Origin: Pelagimonas sp.
Lineage (GTDB): Bacteria > Pseudomonadota > Alphaproteobacteria > Rhodobacterales > Rhodobacteraceae
Assembly (NCBI GenBank): GCA_025210265.1
Contig: JAOASD010000023.1
Location: forward strand, 1 to 64,000
DNA length: 64,000 bases
Direction: 5' to 3'
Both the position numbers and the translations under genes were made by a program. Positions 42,804-51,846 of this stretch are shown piece after piece (the first letter of the stretch is position 1; each line of letters opens with the position of its first letter). The notes under the pieces were generated by a model. It worked only from the letters and a program-made list of their open reading frames with translations, was not told the origin of the DNA and did no database searches.

Positions 42804-43584
42804 CACATTCTCCGGTCAGGCAGTCGAACTGCGCGCCCTCAAACAGGTCGATCCAGTCAAGCCTGCGGTCAAACCGCCCTTCTTCGAGGAACAGCGCGAC
42901 CTGCGCCATAACCGCTGGCGCGGCCATAATAAAGGTATGTGTGACCGGCAAAGTGATATGCGCTGCCATCCCGTCAACCCTTGTCGACTGAACCGAAACC
43001 TTGCCATCATCCAGCCCAGGGATCATCGCAGAAAACAGCGGGTTCAGCGTCTTGTTCCCGGCAATCACGCCCAGCGGAAAATCCACGCGCGGCAACAGGC
43101 GTGGCAGATCCTGAGGCCCGGTGCCCAGCTGCCCGCCCGCAGGCCCATTGATCCAGTCAAACAGCTCCAGCCCGCCCAGCTCGTCCACGATCTCGCTGCC
43201 CTGATTGGGCGGAGCCAGCATCACAACCCGGCCCAGCCGCTCCGGGCGATTGTCCTGCAGCCAGAACCGCAACAGGATGCCGCCCATGGAATGAGTCACA
43301 AAATGCACCTGTTTGGAACCACACTCCGCCACCGCTTCGGGCAGGATCCGCGAGGCCAGCTCTGGCACCCGCGCCTTGGTCGAGGGATAGCCCGGCACGA
43401 TCACCTGATAGCCCCGCGCACGAAACACTTCGGCCATCAGGATCAGGCTGTCCTCGCTGCGCGCCAGCCCGTGCAGCATGATGATACAACCATCCGCACC
43501 CGGCACAGGCTGCGTAGGGCTATCCGCCCGCAAGGGCATCGCCCACAGGCCAAACAACACACAGAGAGACAAGAGAAACCGCAT
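42793..43584 (-). CDS. exported alpha/beta hydrolase (lipase-like)
   Basis: A 263-residue protein with a signal peptide ([20 protein letters not shown]) and a lipase-type alpha/beta fold: [13 protein letters not shown] for the oxyanion region and [13 protein letters not shown] as nucleophile elbow, then [16 protein letters not shown]. The late histidine of LPVTHTFIM may complete the triad. It is probably periplasmic. The substrate is unknown. ATG 43584 is chosen for the signal peptide. The gene overlaps phnM by 11 bases and is divergent from the Nudix gene. Confidence 0.85.
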   Translation of the reverse strand: MRFLLSLCVLFGLWAMPLRADSPTQPVPGADGCIIMLHGLARSEDSLILMAEVFRARGYQVIVPGYPSTKARVPELASRILPEAVAECGSKQVHFVTHSMGGILLRFWLQDNRPERLGRVVMLAPPNQGSEIVDELGGLELFDWINGPAGGQLGTGPQDLPRLLPRVDFPLGVIAGNKTLNPLFSAMIPGLDDGKVSVQSTRVDGMAAHITLPVTHTFIMAAPAVMAQVALFLEEGRFDRRLDWIDLFEGAQFDCLTGECDDN

Positions 43585-43638
43585 GGTGCTGGCATAGCGC
43601 GCCCGCGCCCCGTAAGGAAAGGGACAAAGGAGCCCACC

Positions 43639-44082
43639 ATGCCGACCTCCCCCCGACTGGCCACCCGCGCCGTCATTGTGCACCAGAACCGCCTGCTGCT
43701 GGTCAATGCCTGGCCCGATGGCCAAAGCGCGCTGTGGTGTGCGCCCGGCGGCGGGGTTGAACCGGGCAGCAGCCTACCCGACAATCTGATCCGCGAGGTG
43801 CATGAGGAAACCGGGCTGACCGTGTCAGTCGGCGATCCCTGTCTGGTGAATGAATACCACGACCCCGACACAGGCTTTCACCAGGTCGAGATCTTCTTTC
43901 GCGCGACCATCACAGCCGGTGAAATCGACAACACATGGCAAGACCCCGAGGGCATCGTCCAGCAGCGCCGCTTTTTCAGCCGCGAAGAGCTGGATCAGAT
44001 CTGGTTGAAACCCGACAGCCTGCGCAGCCTGCCCTGGCAGGACGGGCTGCTTTATGACCCGATGGAGCGTCTGGCCAAATAA
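43639..44082 (+). CDS. Nudix hydrolase
   Basis: A 147-residue Nudix-domain protein. The Nudix box at residues 38-60 is complete, with REVHEETG carrying the metal-binding glutamates. It should hydrolyse a nucleoside diphosphate linked to another group; the substrate is not predictable. AAAGGAG precedes ATG 43639, while the open frame extending upstream lies antisense to the hydrolase gene. Its last 31 bases overlap the end of the convergent transporter gene. Confidence 0.92.
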   Translation: MPTSPRLATRAVIVHQNRLLLVNAWPDGQSALWCAPGGGVEPGSSLPDNLIREVHEETGLTVSVGDPCLVNEYHDPDTGFHQVEIFFRATITAGEIDNTWQDPEGIVQQRRFFSREELDQIWLKPDSLRSLPWQDGLLYDPMERLAK

Positions 44083-44912
44083 CCCGGCCCCAGCACCGAC
44101 AGGGCCACACCGCCCAGCACCAACAGCGTGGCAAAGACCAGCCGCGCGCTGACCGGTTCCTGCAACCACAGCGCGCCGGCTGCAATGGCGATCACCGGCA
44201 CGCTCAGTTGCGCCACCGCCGCGACGGACCCGTCCAACCGGGGCAGCAGCGCATACCACAACGCATAAACCAAGCCCGAGGTCACAGCCCCCGACAGCAC
44301 TGCAAGCCCCACGCCCGGCCCAATCGGCGGCAGCGGGACAAAGACCAGCGCCAGCAGCGCAAAGGGCAGTGCAACAATCAGGAAATGCGCCGCAGTGGCC
44401 GCCAGCGGATCCTGCGCGCCGCGCCCGACCAGCGAATAGATCCCCCAGCCAAACCCAGCCAGCGCCATCAGGACCGCTGCCAATGGATCAACCTGCACCG
44501 CGCCCCCAGGCCAGACCAGCCAACACAGGCCCGCAAAAGCCACGCCCGCCCCGGCCCAACGCAACGGCGGAATAGCCTCACGCCCCATCAAGCTGCCCAA
44601 AAACATCGTGATCTGCACAACACCAAACAACACCAGCGCGCCCAACCCCGCGTCCAACCGCAGATAAGCCACCGAAAACCCAAGGATATACAGGAACAGC
44701 CCAATCACGCCCCAGATCGTCCAGGCGCCTCTCAACGCCCCACGCCGTCCTGACACCAAAATAAGCAGCACCAGCATCGCCGCCCCCGACACCAGCCGGA
44801 TTGCCCCAAACCACAACGGGTCCAACCCACCGCGATCAATCCCCGCCCGTGTCAGCAGCGAATTGGCCGCAAATCCGATCATGGTCACGACAACCAGCAA
44901 AAACACCCGCAT
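44052..44912 (-). CDS. EamA/DMT-superfamily permease
   Basis: A 286-residue membrane protein with ten hydrophobic helices arranged as two EamA repeats, typical of drug/metabolite exporters of the RhaT/YdcZ kind. The first repeat begins FLLVVVTMIGFAANSLLTRAG; the second carries VPVIAIAAGALWLQEPVSA near the end. Substrate is unknown. ATG 44912 lies 1 base after the stop of the exported-protein gene, suggesting a two-gene operon. Confidence 0.88.
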   Translation of the reverse strand: MRVFLLVVVTMIGFAANSLLTRAGIDRGGLDPLWFGAIRLVSGAAMLVLLILVSGRRGALRGAWTIWGVIGLFLYILGFSVAYLRLDAGLGALVLFGVVQITMFLGSLMGREAIPPLRWAGAGVAFAGLCWLVWPGGAVQVDPLAAVLMALAGFGWGIYSLVGRGAQDPLAATAAHFLIVALPFALLALVFVPLPPIGPGVGLAVLSGAVTSGLVYALWYALLPRLDGSVAAVAQLSVPVIAIAAGALWLQEPVSARLVFATLLVLGGVALSVLGPGYLARRSIGS

Positions 44913-44913
44913 G

Positions 44914-45279
44914 TCAGCGATCAGGCCGCACGGGATAGCGATCGCCTTTCTGGTCAATCAGCACCAATCGCGCACCATTCATGACGAACTTGTCACAGCG
45001 CGCCTGCCCGGTGATGAACTCTACGCAGACAATACCGCCCTCGCGAACTTCATAATAGCCACCGGCGCTTTCCTGTTCATCGCCATAAAACGTATAGCTG
45101 TACCGCCCATCCTCGTAATAGCGCGACACACCATTGTCGTAAAAAACCAGGTCCGCCCCCCTCAACCGCACCAACAAGTCATCACGGGTGAAAGGCACAT
45201 CCCCATCGCGGGTCGGAAAATCCTGCGCAGTGGCAAGGCCAGGCATCAGGCTTAGGGTCAGGGCAAGGATCCATCTCAT
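44914..45279 (-). CDS. small exported protein, unknown
   Basis: A 121-residue protein with a clear signal peptide (MRWILALTLSLMPGLATAQ). The mature part has a repeated tyrosine-rich beta pattern (VSRYYEDGRYSYTFYGDEQESAGGYYEVREGGIVCVEF) and two cysteines, consistent with a small periplasmic beta-sheet protein. No family is named. It is cotranscribed with the DMT permease gene, which begins 1 base after it. Confidence 0.75.
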   Translation of the reverse strand: MRWILALTLSLMPGLATAQDFPTRDGDVPFTRDDLLVRLRGADLVFYDNGVSRYYEDGRYSYTFYGDEQESAGGYYEVREGGIVCVEFITGQARCDKFVMNGARLVLIDQKGDRYPVRPDR

Positions 45280-45368
45280 ACACAGACCCTGCCTGCGATT
45301 GGTAAAGAAGTCACTTCACAGCTTCGCCAGCCGCGCCTTTCTTCTCTTTGGAAAAATACTCCGGGGGT

Positions 45369-45387
45369 GCGGGGGCCGCGCCCCCGC
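45369..45387 (-). terminator. GC-rich hairpin downstream of smc
   Basis: GCGGGGGC and GCCCCCGC pair around a 3-base loop. On the minus strand it is followed by ACCCCCGGAGTATTTTTCC. From memory, this arrangement recurs behind many genes in Rhodobacterales genomes, so it is probably a family terminator-like repeat. Confidence 0.7.
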
Positions 45388-45428
45388 GGGTCGCCGGGCC
45401 AAAGGCACGGCGAAACCTCTCGCCCAGC

Positions 45429-48400
45429 TCAGGCCACCATCTTTTCCGCGACCTTCAGATCGACTGACACCAGCTGGCTGACACCCTGCTCCTGCATGGT
45501 CACACCAAACAGCCGATCCATGCGCGCCATAGTCACCGCATGGTGCGTGATGATCAGGAACCGCGTGTCGGTGCGGCGGCACATTTCATCCAGCATGTCG
45601 CAGAACCGGGTCACATTCGCATCATCCAGCGGCGCGTCCACCTCGTCCAGCACACAAATCGGTGCCGGATTGGCCAGGAAAACCGCAAAGATCAGCGCCA
45701 GCGCGGTCAGGGTCTGTTCGCCCCCGGACAACAGGCTGAGCGTCGACAGTTTCTTACCCGGCGGCTGGCACATGATTTCCAGCCCTGCCTCCAGCGGATC
45801 GTCGCTTTCGACCATGACCAGATTGGCCTCGCCGCCGCCAAAAAGATGGGTGAACAACATGCTGAAATTGCTGTTCACCTGCTCGAACGCGGTCAGCAGG
45901 CGTTCGCGCCCTTCGCGGTTCAGCCCGGCAATCCCGCCGCGCAGGGTTTTGATCGCCTCTTCCAGATCCGATTTTTCCGAAACCAGCAGGTCATGCTCGG
46001 CCTGCACCTCACGCGCATCCTCTTCGGCGCGCAGATTGACCGCGCCCAGCCCGTCACGGCTGCGTTTCAGGCGGTTGACCTCGGTTTCCAGCGCCTCTGC
46101 CCCCGGCATATCTTCGGGATCGCCGCCAAGTTCCTGCAGCAGGGCTTCTGGCGTTTGTTCGCGCTCGTCCTCGATCCGCTCCGCGGCAGCCGTGACACGA
46201 GCGCGGGCGGCTTCGGCGCGGGCCTCGGACGCGGCGCGGGATTCGCGCGCCTCACCAGCCAGACGCTCCGCATCGCGTTCATGGGTCAGGGCCGCGCGCA
46301 GCTTGGCCTCCGCCTCTGTCAGCGCCTCGGACGACGTCGTTTTGCGCGCTTCAGCTGTGGTGATCTTCTCGCTCAACTCGCTGCGTTGCGCGGCCAGCTG
46401 CGCGGGCACGAGGCTCGCGGCTTCCAACTCCTGTTCGCTTTGCGCCTTGCGCTCGGCCAGCTCGCCCGCGCGCTTTTCAGCGGTTTCCAGACGATACCGC
46501 CAGCCGGACAAATCCTTTGTCACCTGCTGCGCGCGGGCGGTGCGGGCATCGCCCTCGCGGCGCAGCTCGTCATGGGCGGAGCGGCGCGTCATCATCATCA
46601 TGCGCGCGGCTTCGACCGTCATTTTCACATCTTCGGCGCGGGCGCGGGCCTCGGCCAGATCCTCCAGCCCAGCCATGGTGCGCTCTGCCTCCAGCAGCTG
46701 CGCGCGGGCGGTCCCGGCCTCGTCTTCGTAACGCTTGACGGACAGGCTGGCGGCCTCCAGCTTGCCCTCGGCCATGTCGCGATCGGCCTCGGCCCGGTTC
46801 AGAGCGCGCGACGCCTGGGTCAATTCCTGATCCGCCTCGCGCCGTGCCTCCCGCGCGGCTTTGTCAGCGCGAGTCAGCTCGGCCAGTCGCTGTGACAGCG
46901 CCTCATGCGCGGCGCGGGTGCCATCAAGCCGCGCTGTCGCGGCGGCCATTTCCTGTTTCAACGCCTCAAGCCGGTTCAGCTGTTCCAGCCGCAGCGCAGA
47001 GGCCGAGGGCTGGTCTTCGGCCCAGGCGCGGAACCCATCCCAGCGCCACAGATCACCCTCAAGACTGACAAGCCGCTGACCCGGTTGCAGCAGCGGTTGC
47101 AGCCCTGTGCCCTCATCCGCAGAGACCAACCCAATCTGCCCCATGCGCCGGGCCAGAACATCCGGGACGGACACATGCTGCGACAGGGCCGTGACCCCAG
47201 AGGGCAACGGTTGCGTATCGTCATAACCAGGCAGCACGGCCCAGCCCGAGGGGCCATCTTCGTCAACCTCAGGCGCGCGCAGATCATCAGCCAGCGCCGC
47301 GCCCAACGCCTTTTCAAACCCCTGTTCGACCTGCAGCCGGTCAAGGATCTGCCCGCCCTCGGCCGTGTCGCGTTCCAGCAGGCGGGCCAGCGCCGTGACC
47401 TCGGCCCGCAGCGCATTGGTTTCGCCCTCGGATTCGCTGCGCTCGGCGCGGGCATCAGCCTCGCGCGCCTGGGTTTCCGTGCGGGCGGTTTCGGCCTCGG
47501 ACAACAGGCGTTCGGCGCGATCGACCATGGCCTGCGCATCCTGCTGGCGGATGCGCGCCTGATCCATCACCGCGCCGCTTTGGGTCAGCGAGGTCTGAGC
47601 CGCGGTGACAGTGTCGCGGGCACGCTGCGCCTCGGCCTCGTTGCGTTGCAGCGTCTTTTGGCAATCCGCCAGAAACCGCTGCGCAGATTGGTGCCGCGCG
47701 GCCAGACGAGCCACATCCTCGGTCTGCTGGGTCAGTGCGGCTTCGCGGTCCTGCAGAATTTCTGCGGCATCGCGGGCCTCATCTGCAGCCGCCTCCAGCC
47801 GTGTGTCCTGCCCCTGCGCCGCCTTGGCCAGTTCGCGCGCCTCCCATTCCAGCTGGGCAATGGTGTCGCCCGCATCGCGGTTCAGGCCTGCCTCGCGCTC
47901 CATATCCTTGACCAGCTGGTCGATCCGGCTGGTGAGCGTGGCGATGGTGCCTGAGGCGCGGGTTTCTTCATCCGCCAGCGCATCGCGTTGAACCAGAAGC
48001 CGCTGCAGGATTGCGGCGGCGACCGAATCCTCTTCGCGCAAGGCGGGCAGAGCCTCTTCGGCGATGCTGCGCTGCTGTGCTGCTTCGCGGGCCAGCGCCT
48101 CTGCCTTGCCCGCCTGAACTGTGCATGTGCGCAGATCTTCGTCGGCCTCGGCCCGCGCCTGATCCGCATCGCGCCAATGACGATAAAGCAACTGCCCTTC
48201 GGCCCGGCGCAGTTCTTCGCCAATGGCACGGTAGCGCGCGGCCTGTTTGGCCTGGCGCGCCAACTGACCCAACTGCCCGGCCAGCTGTTCGATCACGTCA
48301 TCGACGCGCAGCAGATTGGCCTCGGTGTTTTTCAGCTTCAGCTCGGCCTCGTGGCGGCGCTGATAGAGGCCACCGATCCCGGCGGCGTCCTCCAGAACCT

Positions 48401-48884
48401 TGCGGCGGTTCTTGGGTTTGGCATTGATCAGCTCGCTGATCTGGCCCTGCCGCACCAGCGCCGGGCTGTGCGCGCCAGTCGCCGCATCCGCGAACAGCAT
48501 CTGAATGTCGCGCGCGCGTGTGTCCTTGCCGTTGAATTTATAGGCGCTGCCCACGTCACGCGTGATCCGCCGGGTGATGTCCAGCGCGTCAGAGTCGTTG
48601 AACCCGGCGGGCGCAAGCCTGTCGCCATTGTCGATGCTCAGGTTGACCTCGGCAAAGTTGCGCGCGGGACGCGTGGCGGCCCCGGCAAAGATAACATCCT
48701 CCATGCCGCCGCCGCGCATCGCCTTGGCGCGGGTTTCGCCCATCACCCAGCGCAGCGCCTCCAAAAGGTTGGATTTACCGCAGCCATTGGGGCCGACCAC
48801 CCCGGTCAGACCATCCTGAATCGGCAGGTCTGTGGGATCGACAAAGCTTTTGAAACCAGTAAGGCGGAGCTTGGTAAAGCGCAT
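45429..48884 (-). CDS. smc: chromosome segregation protein SMC
   Basis: A 1151-residue condensin ATPase that organises and segregates the chromosome with ScpA/ScpB. The Walker A GPNGCGKSN is at residues 31-39. Two long coiled coils flank a hinge in the middle, and the C-terminal head has the signature LLSGGEQTLTALALIFAVF followed by Walker B CVLDEVDAPLDDANV. Length fits alphaproteobacterial SMC. The start at 48884 (MRFTKLRLTGFKSFV) is canonical. The long frames on the opposite strand are artefacts of its coiled-coil codon pattern. Confidence 0.97.
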   Translation of the reverse strand: MRFTKLRLTGFKSFVDPTDLPIQDGLTGVVGPNGCGKSNLLEALRWVMGETRAKAMRGGGMEDVIFAGAATRPARNFAEVNLSIDNGDRLAPAGFNDSDALDITRRITRDVGSAYKFNGKDTRARDIQMLFADAATGAHSPALVRQGQISELINAKPKNRRKVLEDAAGIGGLYQRRHEAELKLKNTEANLLRVDDVIEQLAGQLGQLARQAKQAARYRAIGEELRRAEGQLLYRHWRDADQARAEADEDLRTCTVQAGKAEALAREAAQQRSIAEEALPALREEDSVAAAILQRLLVQRDALADEETRASGTIATLTSRIDQLVKDMEREAGLNRDAGDTIAQLEWEARELAKAAQGQDTRLEAAADEARDAAEILQDREAALTQQTEDVARLAARHQSAQRFLADCQKTLQRNEAEAQRARDTVTAAQTSLTQSGAVMDQARIRQQDAQAMVDRAERLLSEAETARTETQAREADARAERSESEGETNALRAEVTALARLLERDTAEGGQILDRLQVEQGFEKALGAALADDLRAPEVDEDGPSGWAVLPGYDDTQPLPSGVTALSQHVSVPDVLARRMGQIGLVSADEGTGLQPLLQPGQRLVSLEGDLWRWDGFRAWAEDQPSASALRLEQLNRLEALKQEMAAATARLDGTRAAHEALSQRLAELTRADKAAREARREADQELTQASRALNRAEADRDMAEGKLEAASLSVKRYEDEAGTARAQLLEAERTMAGLEDLAEARARAEDVKMTVEAARMMMMTRRSAHDELRREGDARTARAQQVTKDLSGWRYRLETAEKRAGELAERKAQSEQELEAASLVPAQLAAQRSELSEKITTAEARKTTSSEALTEAEAKLRAALTHERDAERLAGEARESRAASEARAEAARARVTAAAERIEDEREQTPEALLQELGGDPEDMPGAEALETEVNRLKRSRDGLGAVNLRAEEDAREVQAEHDLLVSEKSDLEEAIKTLRGGIAGLNREGRERLLTAFEQVNSNFSMLFTHLFGGGEANLVMVESDDPLEAGLEIMCQPPGKKLSTLSLLSGGEQTLTALALIFAVFLANPAPICVLDEVDAPLDDANVTRFCDMLDEMCRRTDTRFLIITHHAVTMARMDRLFGVTMQEQGVSQLVSVDLKVAEKMVA

Positions 48885-49012
48885 CTGCGTGCGGACCCTG
48901 TTGGAAAGAATGGCATTCACAGTGCCGTTTCACAGGGTCAAAAGTCAACGGCACCGCCCCGGCATGTGGCAGCATTTCGCCAGTTGTCCACAAGATATTG
49001 CGAGCGTCCCGA

Positions 49013-49408
49013 TTACAATTCGCATTCAACACGGCCTGAATAGGTGCCGTTGCGCTCGGTTACATTGTCCAGGTCACAATATAGCGTCGGTGTCTTAACG
49101 GGTTTCATGGGCGGGGGTTGGCCATTGCAGGACAATCCCATCCGCACCACCGAACCGTCGCCATCATACCACGCAACCTTACAGCCGGTTTCATGTATCG
49201 TAAGGGCCCCGGCCTTGGCCCAGATTTCACGAAAATCGCTGCCCCATTCAAAATTGGTGCGCGTTGCCTCAGCCAGATTGCCGCGCACACGGATACTGAA
49301 AGTCGTGCCGTCATAGCTCCGCTCGACCGCATCAACGCCATAAAATCCGGGACCGCCAGTGTCGCAGCCCATCAGAAAGGCACATGTCATAACAAGTAGA
49401 ATACGCAT
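49013..49408 (-). CDS. putative lipoprotein, unknown
   Basis: A 131-residue protein with a lipoprotein signal: MRILLVMTCAFLMGCDTGG, lipobox LMGC with the cysteine at 15. The mature domain (YDGTTFSIRVRGNLAEATRTNFEW) appears beta-rich with four further cysteines. Function is unknown. A frame extension to 49465 is possible but would disrupt the signal. It lies beyond the smc start on the same strand, with 128 bases between, and is divergent from the TDT-like gene. Confidence 0.78.
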   Translation of the reverse strand: MRILLVMTCAFLMGCDTGGPGFYGVDAVERSYDGTTFSIRVRGNLAEATRTNFEWGSDFREIWAKAGALTIHETGCKVAWYDGDGSVVRMGLSCNGQPPPMKPVKTPTLYCDLDNVTERNGTYSGRVECEL

Positions 49409-49482
49409 GGAGCCACTGTGTTGGACATTGGTTAACACCCGCTTAACGGCGAGCGTTGGTCGCACAAAACCGGCAAGAGGGG

Positions 49483-49512
49483 TTTACATTCCAAACTCGG
49501 AATGCATATTAT
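49483..49512 (+). promoter_or_regulatory. sigma-70-type promoter of the TDT-like gene
   Basis: TTTACA (49483-49488), 18-base spacer, TATTAT (49507-49512), ending 36 bases before the ATG. Both candidate repressor sites overlap it or abut it. Confidence 0.75.
49488..49503. promoter_or_regulatory. candidate SqrR/BigR-type operator 1
   Basis: ATTC-N8-GAAT, the inverted repeat reported for the persulfide-responsive ArsR-family repressor SqrR of Rhodobacter. It fills the -35/-10 spacer. Confidence 0.72.
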
Positions 49513-49530
49513 ATTCCAGTTTCAGAATAT
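49511..49530. promoter_or_regulatory. candidate SqrR/BigR-type operator 2
   Basis: ATATTC-N8-GAATAT, a perfect 6+6 inverted repeat containing a second ATTC-N8-GAAT. It overlaps the end of the -10 box and the start-site region, 25 bases from operator 1. Confidence 0.75.
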
Positions 49531-49548
49531 TAATCGCAGGAGGCCATC

Positions 49549-50760
49549 ATGGCACATGCACAAACCCGTCCGGCAGACAGCTATTCGCCGCTATATTTCC
49601 TCGCCTCCCTCGGCGCGGGCGGTCTGGCCGTCACCTTTTTCATGTTTCTGATGTTCTGGGTGCCCCATCCCGGCCAGCCCGTCCCCGTCTTCGAAGACAT
49701 CATGGCCGCCTGGTCCAATGGCAGCCCAGCCCTGCAAGGGGCCATCGCCATCGCACTGATCGGCATCGCCTTTTTTGTCTTTCTGAATGTCAAACTGCTG
49801 GTCTGGAACCTGCAGGCCCTGTCGCGGTTCAAACAAACCCCGGCCTATGCGGCGCTGCGCAATTCCAACGCGGAAACCACCCTGCTGGCCATGCCGCTGG
49901 CGCTGGCCATGTCCGTCAACGCCATGTTCATCGTCGGCATGGTCTTTGTCCCGAAACTGTGGAGCGTGGTGGAATATCTGTTCCCTGTGGCCATCATCGC
50001 CTTTGCCCTGATCGCCGTGCTGGCATTTCGCCTGATCGGGGACTTCCTGGGCCGTGTCCTGTCCAAAGGCGGGGTGTTTGATGTGACTGCGCATAATTCC
50101 TTTGCCCAGCTGACACCGGCCTTTGCCCTGTCCATGATCGCGGTTGGGTTTTCGGCCCCCGCCGCCATGAGCACACACCCGACAACGGTCGCCGCGGCGC
50201 TGATCCTGTCAACCGTTCTGGGTACGATTGCAGTGCTGTATACGGCCTTTGCCGCCATCACAGCCGTGGCCTCTATGCTGCAACATGGCACGGCCCGCGA
50301 AGCAGGCCCAACCCTGATGATCATCGTCCCAATCGTCACCGTTCTGACCATCCTGTCCCTGCGTCAAAGCCACGGTCTGCACAGCACCTTTGATGCCCAT
50401 GACAATGGCGGGGAAACCATGGTGTTCCTGGCCCGCATGATCGCCATCCAGCTGGCCTTTTTCGGACTGGGCGCTGTTGTGCTCAAGGCGCAGGGCTATT
50501 TCAAGGATTTCGTGCTTGGCCCCAAAACCTCACCCGGTTCTTATGCGCTGGTCTGCCCCTTTGTCGCCTTTAGCGTGCTGATGCATTTCTTTGTCAACAA
50601 AGGCCTGGTCGGTGCAGCCGTGGTCGAGAAATTCAGCGCAGGCTACTGGGGTCTTACCGCGATTGCGCTGCTGTTTCAGGCCACTGCCATCCTGCTGGTC
50701 CTGCGCTTGAACCGCCAGCATTTCACCCGCAGCAACACCGTTGCCGTTCCGGCAGAGTGA
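49549..50760 (+). CDS. 10-TM membrane protein, TDT/SLAC1-like
   Basis: A 403-residue membrane protein with ten hydrophobic helices (from YFLASLGAGGLAVTFFMFLMFWV to YWGLTAIALLFQATAILLVLRL), the topology of the TDT family that includes TehA and sulfite exporters. I assign the superfamily by topology and style, not by a diagnostic motif. AGGAGG precedes the ATG. The promoter holds two ATTC-N8-GAAT sites, so it may be induced by sulfide or persulfide, and export of an inorganic sulfur anion is a reasonable guess. A shared terminator separates it from mipZ. Confidence 0.7.
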   Translation: MAHAQTRPADSYSPLYFLASLGAGGLAVTFFMFLMFWVPHPGQPVPVFEDIMAAWSNGSPALQGAIAIALIGIAFFVFLNVKLLVWNLQALSRFKQTPAYAALRNSNAETTLLAMPLALAMSVNAMFIVGMVFVPKLWSVVEYLFPVAIIAFALIAVLAFRLIGDFLGRVLSKGGVFDVTAHNSFAQLTPAFALSMIAVGFSAPAAMSTHPTTVAAALILSTVLGTIAVLYTAFAAITAVASMLQHGTAREAGPTLMIIVPIVTVLTILSLRQSHGLHSTFDAHDNGGETMVFLARMIAIQLAFFGLGAVVLKAQGYFKDFVLGPKTSPGSYALVCPFVAFSVLMHFFVNKGLVGAAVVEKFSAGYWGLTAIALLFQATAILLVLRLNRQHFTRSNTVAVPAE

Positions 50761-50786
50761 TCCTCCGCAACCTGCTGGAACAATTG

Positions 50787-50816
50787 AAAAGGCCGGGTCA
50801 TGCGCCCGGCCTTTTT
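50787..50816. terminator. bidirectional terminator between the TDT-like gene and mipZ
   Basis: An 11-bp stem (AAAAGGCCGGG / CCCGGCCTTTT) with a 7-base loop and A/T-runs on both flanks. Confidence 0.9.
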
Positions 50817-50832
50817 AAATGCCCTGTGAAGG

Positions 50833-51642
50833 TCAGAAATTGACCTCGACATCAGGAAGCTGCAGCGCCTTGACCAGATCGCGCACCTCTTGCCGCGCCG
50901 CGACATTCGATATGTTCAACTGCTTCACCCCAATATCCTTGAGATCCAGCAAGGTCAGGCCGCGCGGAAACAATTCACGAAACACAACCCGCTCCGAAAA
51001 GCCCGGCGCGACGCGAAACCCGATGCGCTTGGACAGGCGTTCCAGTGCCTTTTCCATCTTCATCTTGTTGACCATCTGCTGTGCCCCCAGACGGTTGCGC
51101 AAAACGATCCAGTCGATCGGTGGCAGCCCGGCCTGTGCGCGCAGTTGACGGGCGCTCCAGACCATTTCGGAATAGACCGACGGGCCCATGATCTTTTCGC
51201 CATCATTGTCGATCCGGGCCAGCAGGTCGAAATCGACAAAGCTGTCATTGAGCGGCGTGATCAGCGTATCCGCCAGCGAATGCGCGACCTGGGCCAGCCG
51301 GGTATGCGAGCCGGGACAGTCGATCAGGATAAAGTCGCAATCGGGTTCCAGCGCCGCCACGGCCTTGGACAGGCGATGGTCATAGGCGTTTTCACCGGGC
51401 GCCAGATTGGCCTTGTCGACCTCGGGCAGCTCCTGATAGCGCGGGCTGGCCAGGGTCAGGCCCAGATCCTGCAAATGACGCTGGCGGTTTTCCAGATAGC
51501 GGCCCACACTGCGCTGGCGCAGGTCCAGATCCAGCACCCCGACACGATGCCCCATCCGCGACAATGCGGTGGCCACATGCATGGACACGGTGGATTTGCC
51601 CGCCCCGCCCTTTTCATTTCCGACAACGATGATATGTGCCAC
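50833..51642 (-). CDS. mipZ: division plane positioning ATPase MipZ
   Basis: A 269-residue ParA-superfamily ATPase of the MipZ subgroup, which forms bipolar gradients from ParB at the poles and blocks FtsZ assembly except at midcell. The deviant Walker A KGGAGKST is at residues 11-18, followed by GVLDLDLRQRSVGRYLENR, FILIDCPGSHTRLAQVAHSLADTLITPLNDSFVDFDLLA, and a C-terminal FPRGLTLLDLKD. The start is GTG 51642, after AGGGAT. Upstream in-frame sequence lacks protein character. MipZ is confined to alphaproteobacteria. Confidence 0.93.
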   Translation of the reverse strand: MAHIIVVGNEKGGAGKSTVSMHVATALSRMGHRVGVLDLDLRQRSVGRYLENRQRHLQDLGLTLASPRYQELPEVDKANLAPGENAYDHRLSKAVAALEPDCDFILIDCPGSHTRLAQVAHSLADTLITPLNDSFVDFDLLARIDNDGEKIMGPSVYSEMVWSARQLRAQAGLPPIDWIVLRNRLGAQQMVNKMKMEKALERLSKRIGFRVAPGFSERVVFRELFPRGLTLLDLKDIGVKQLNISNVAARQEVRDLVKALQLPDVEVNF

Positions 51643-51794
51643 GGCTTTATCCCTAACCTGCCCCACATCTCTGTGTGTAGGGGGCAGCTTCAACTGTATC
51701 TTGTGGGTGAGGTCAAGAAAAGAAGGCCGCGTCCTTACAGCGCCCCGCGTTGCACGCAGGACGCATCTGGGCCCGGCAGATGTGATGCGCAGAA

Positions 51795-51822
51795 TAGAAA
51801 AGGCCCGGCGCATGGCCGGGCC
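51795..51822 (-). terminator. intrinsic terminator of the F0 operon
   Basis: An 8-bp stem (GGCCCGGC / GCCGGGCC) with a short loop. It is followed on the minus strand by TTTTCTATT, about 25 bases after the atpF stop. Confidence 0.88.
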
Positions 51823-51846
51823 CTGTCTCTTGGATTGCGCAAAGGA

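Noticed and set aside
45540..46895. Long open frames opposite smc, and similar long antisense frames opposite glpD (5688-7523) and the ATP sulfurylase fusion (34557-36449)
   Set aside because: They are antisense to strongly supported genes, have biased composition and no recognisable motif. They arise from GC-rich codon use.
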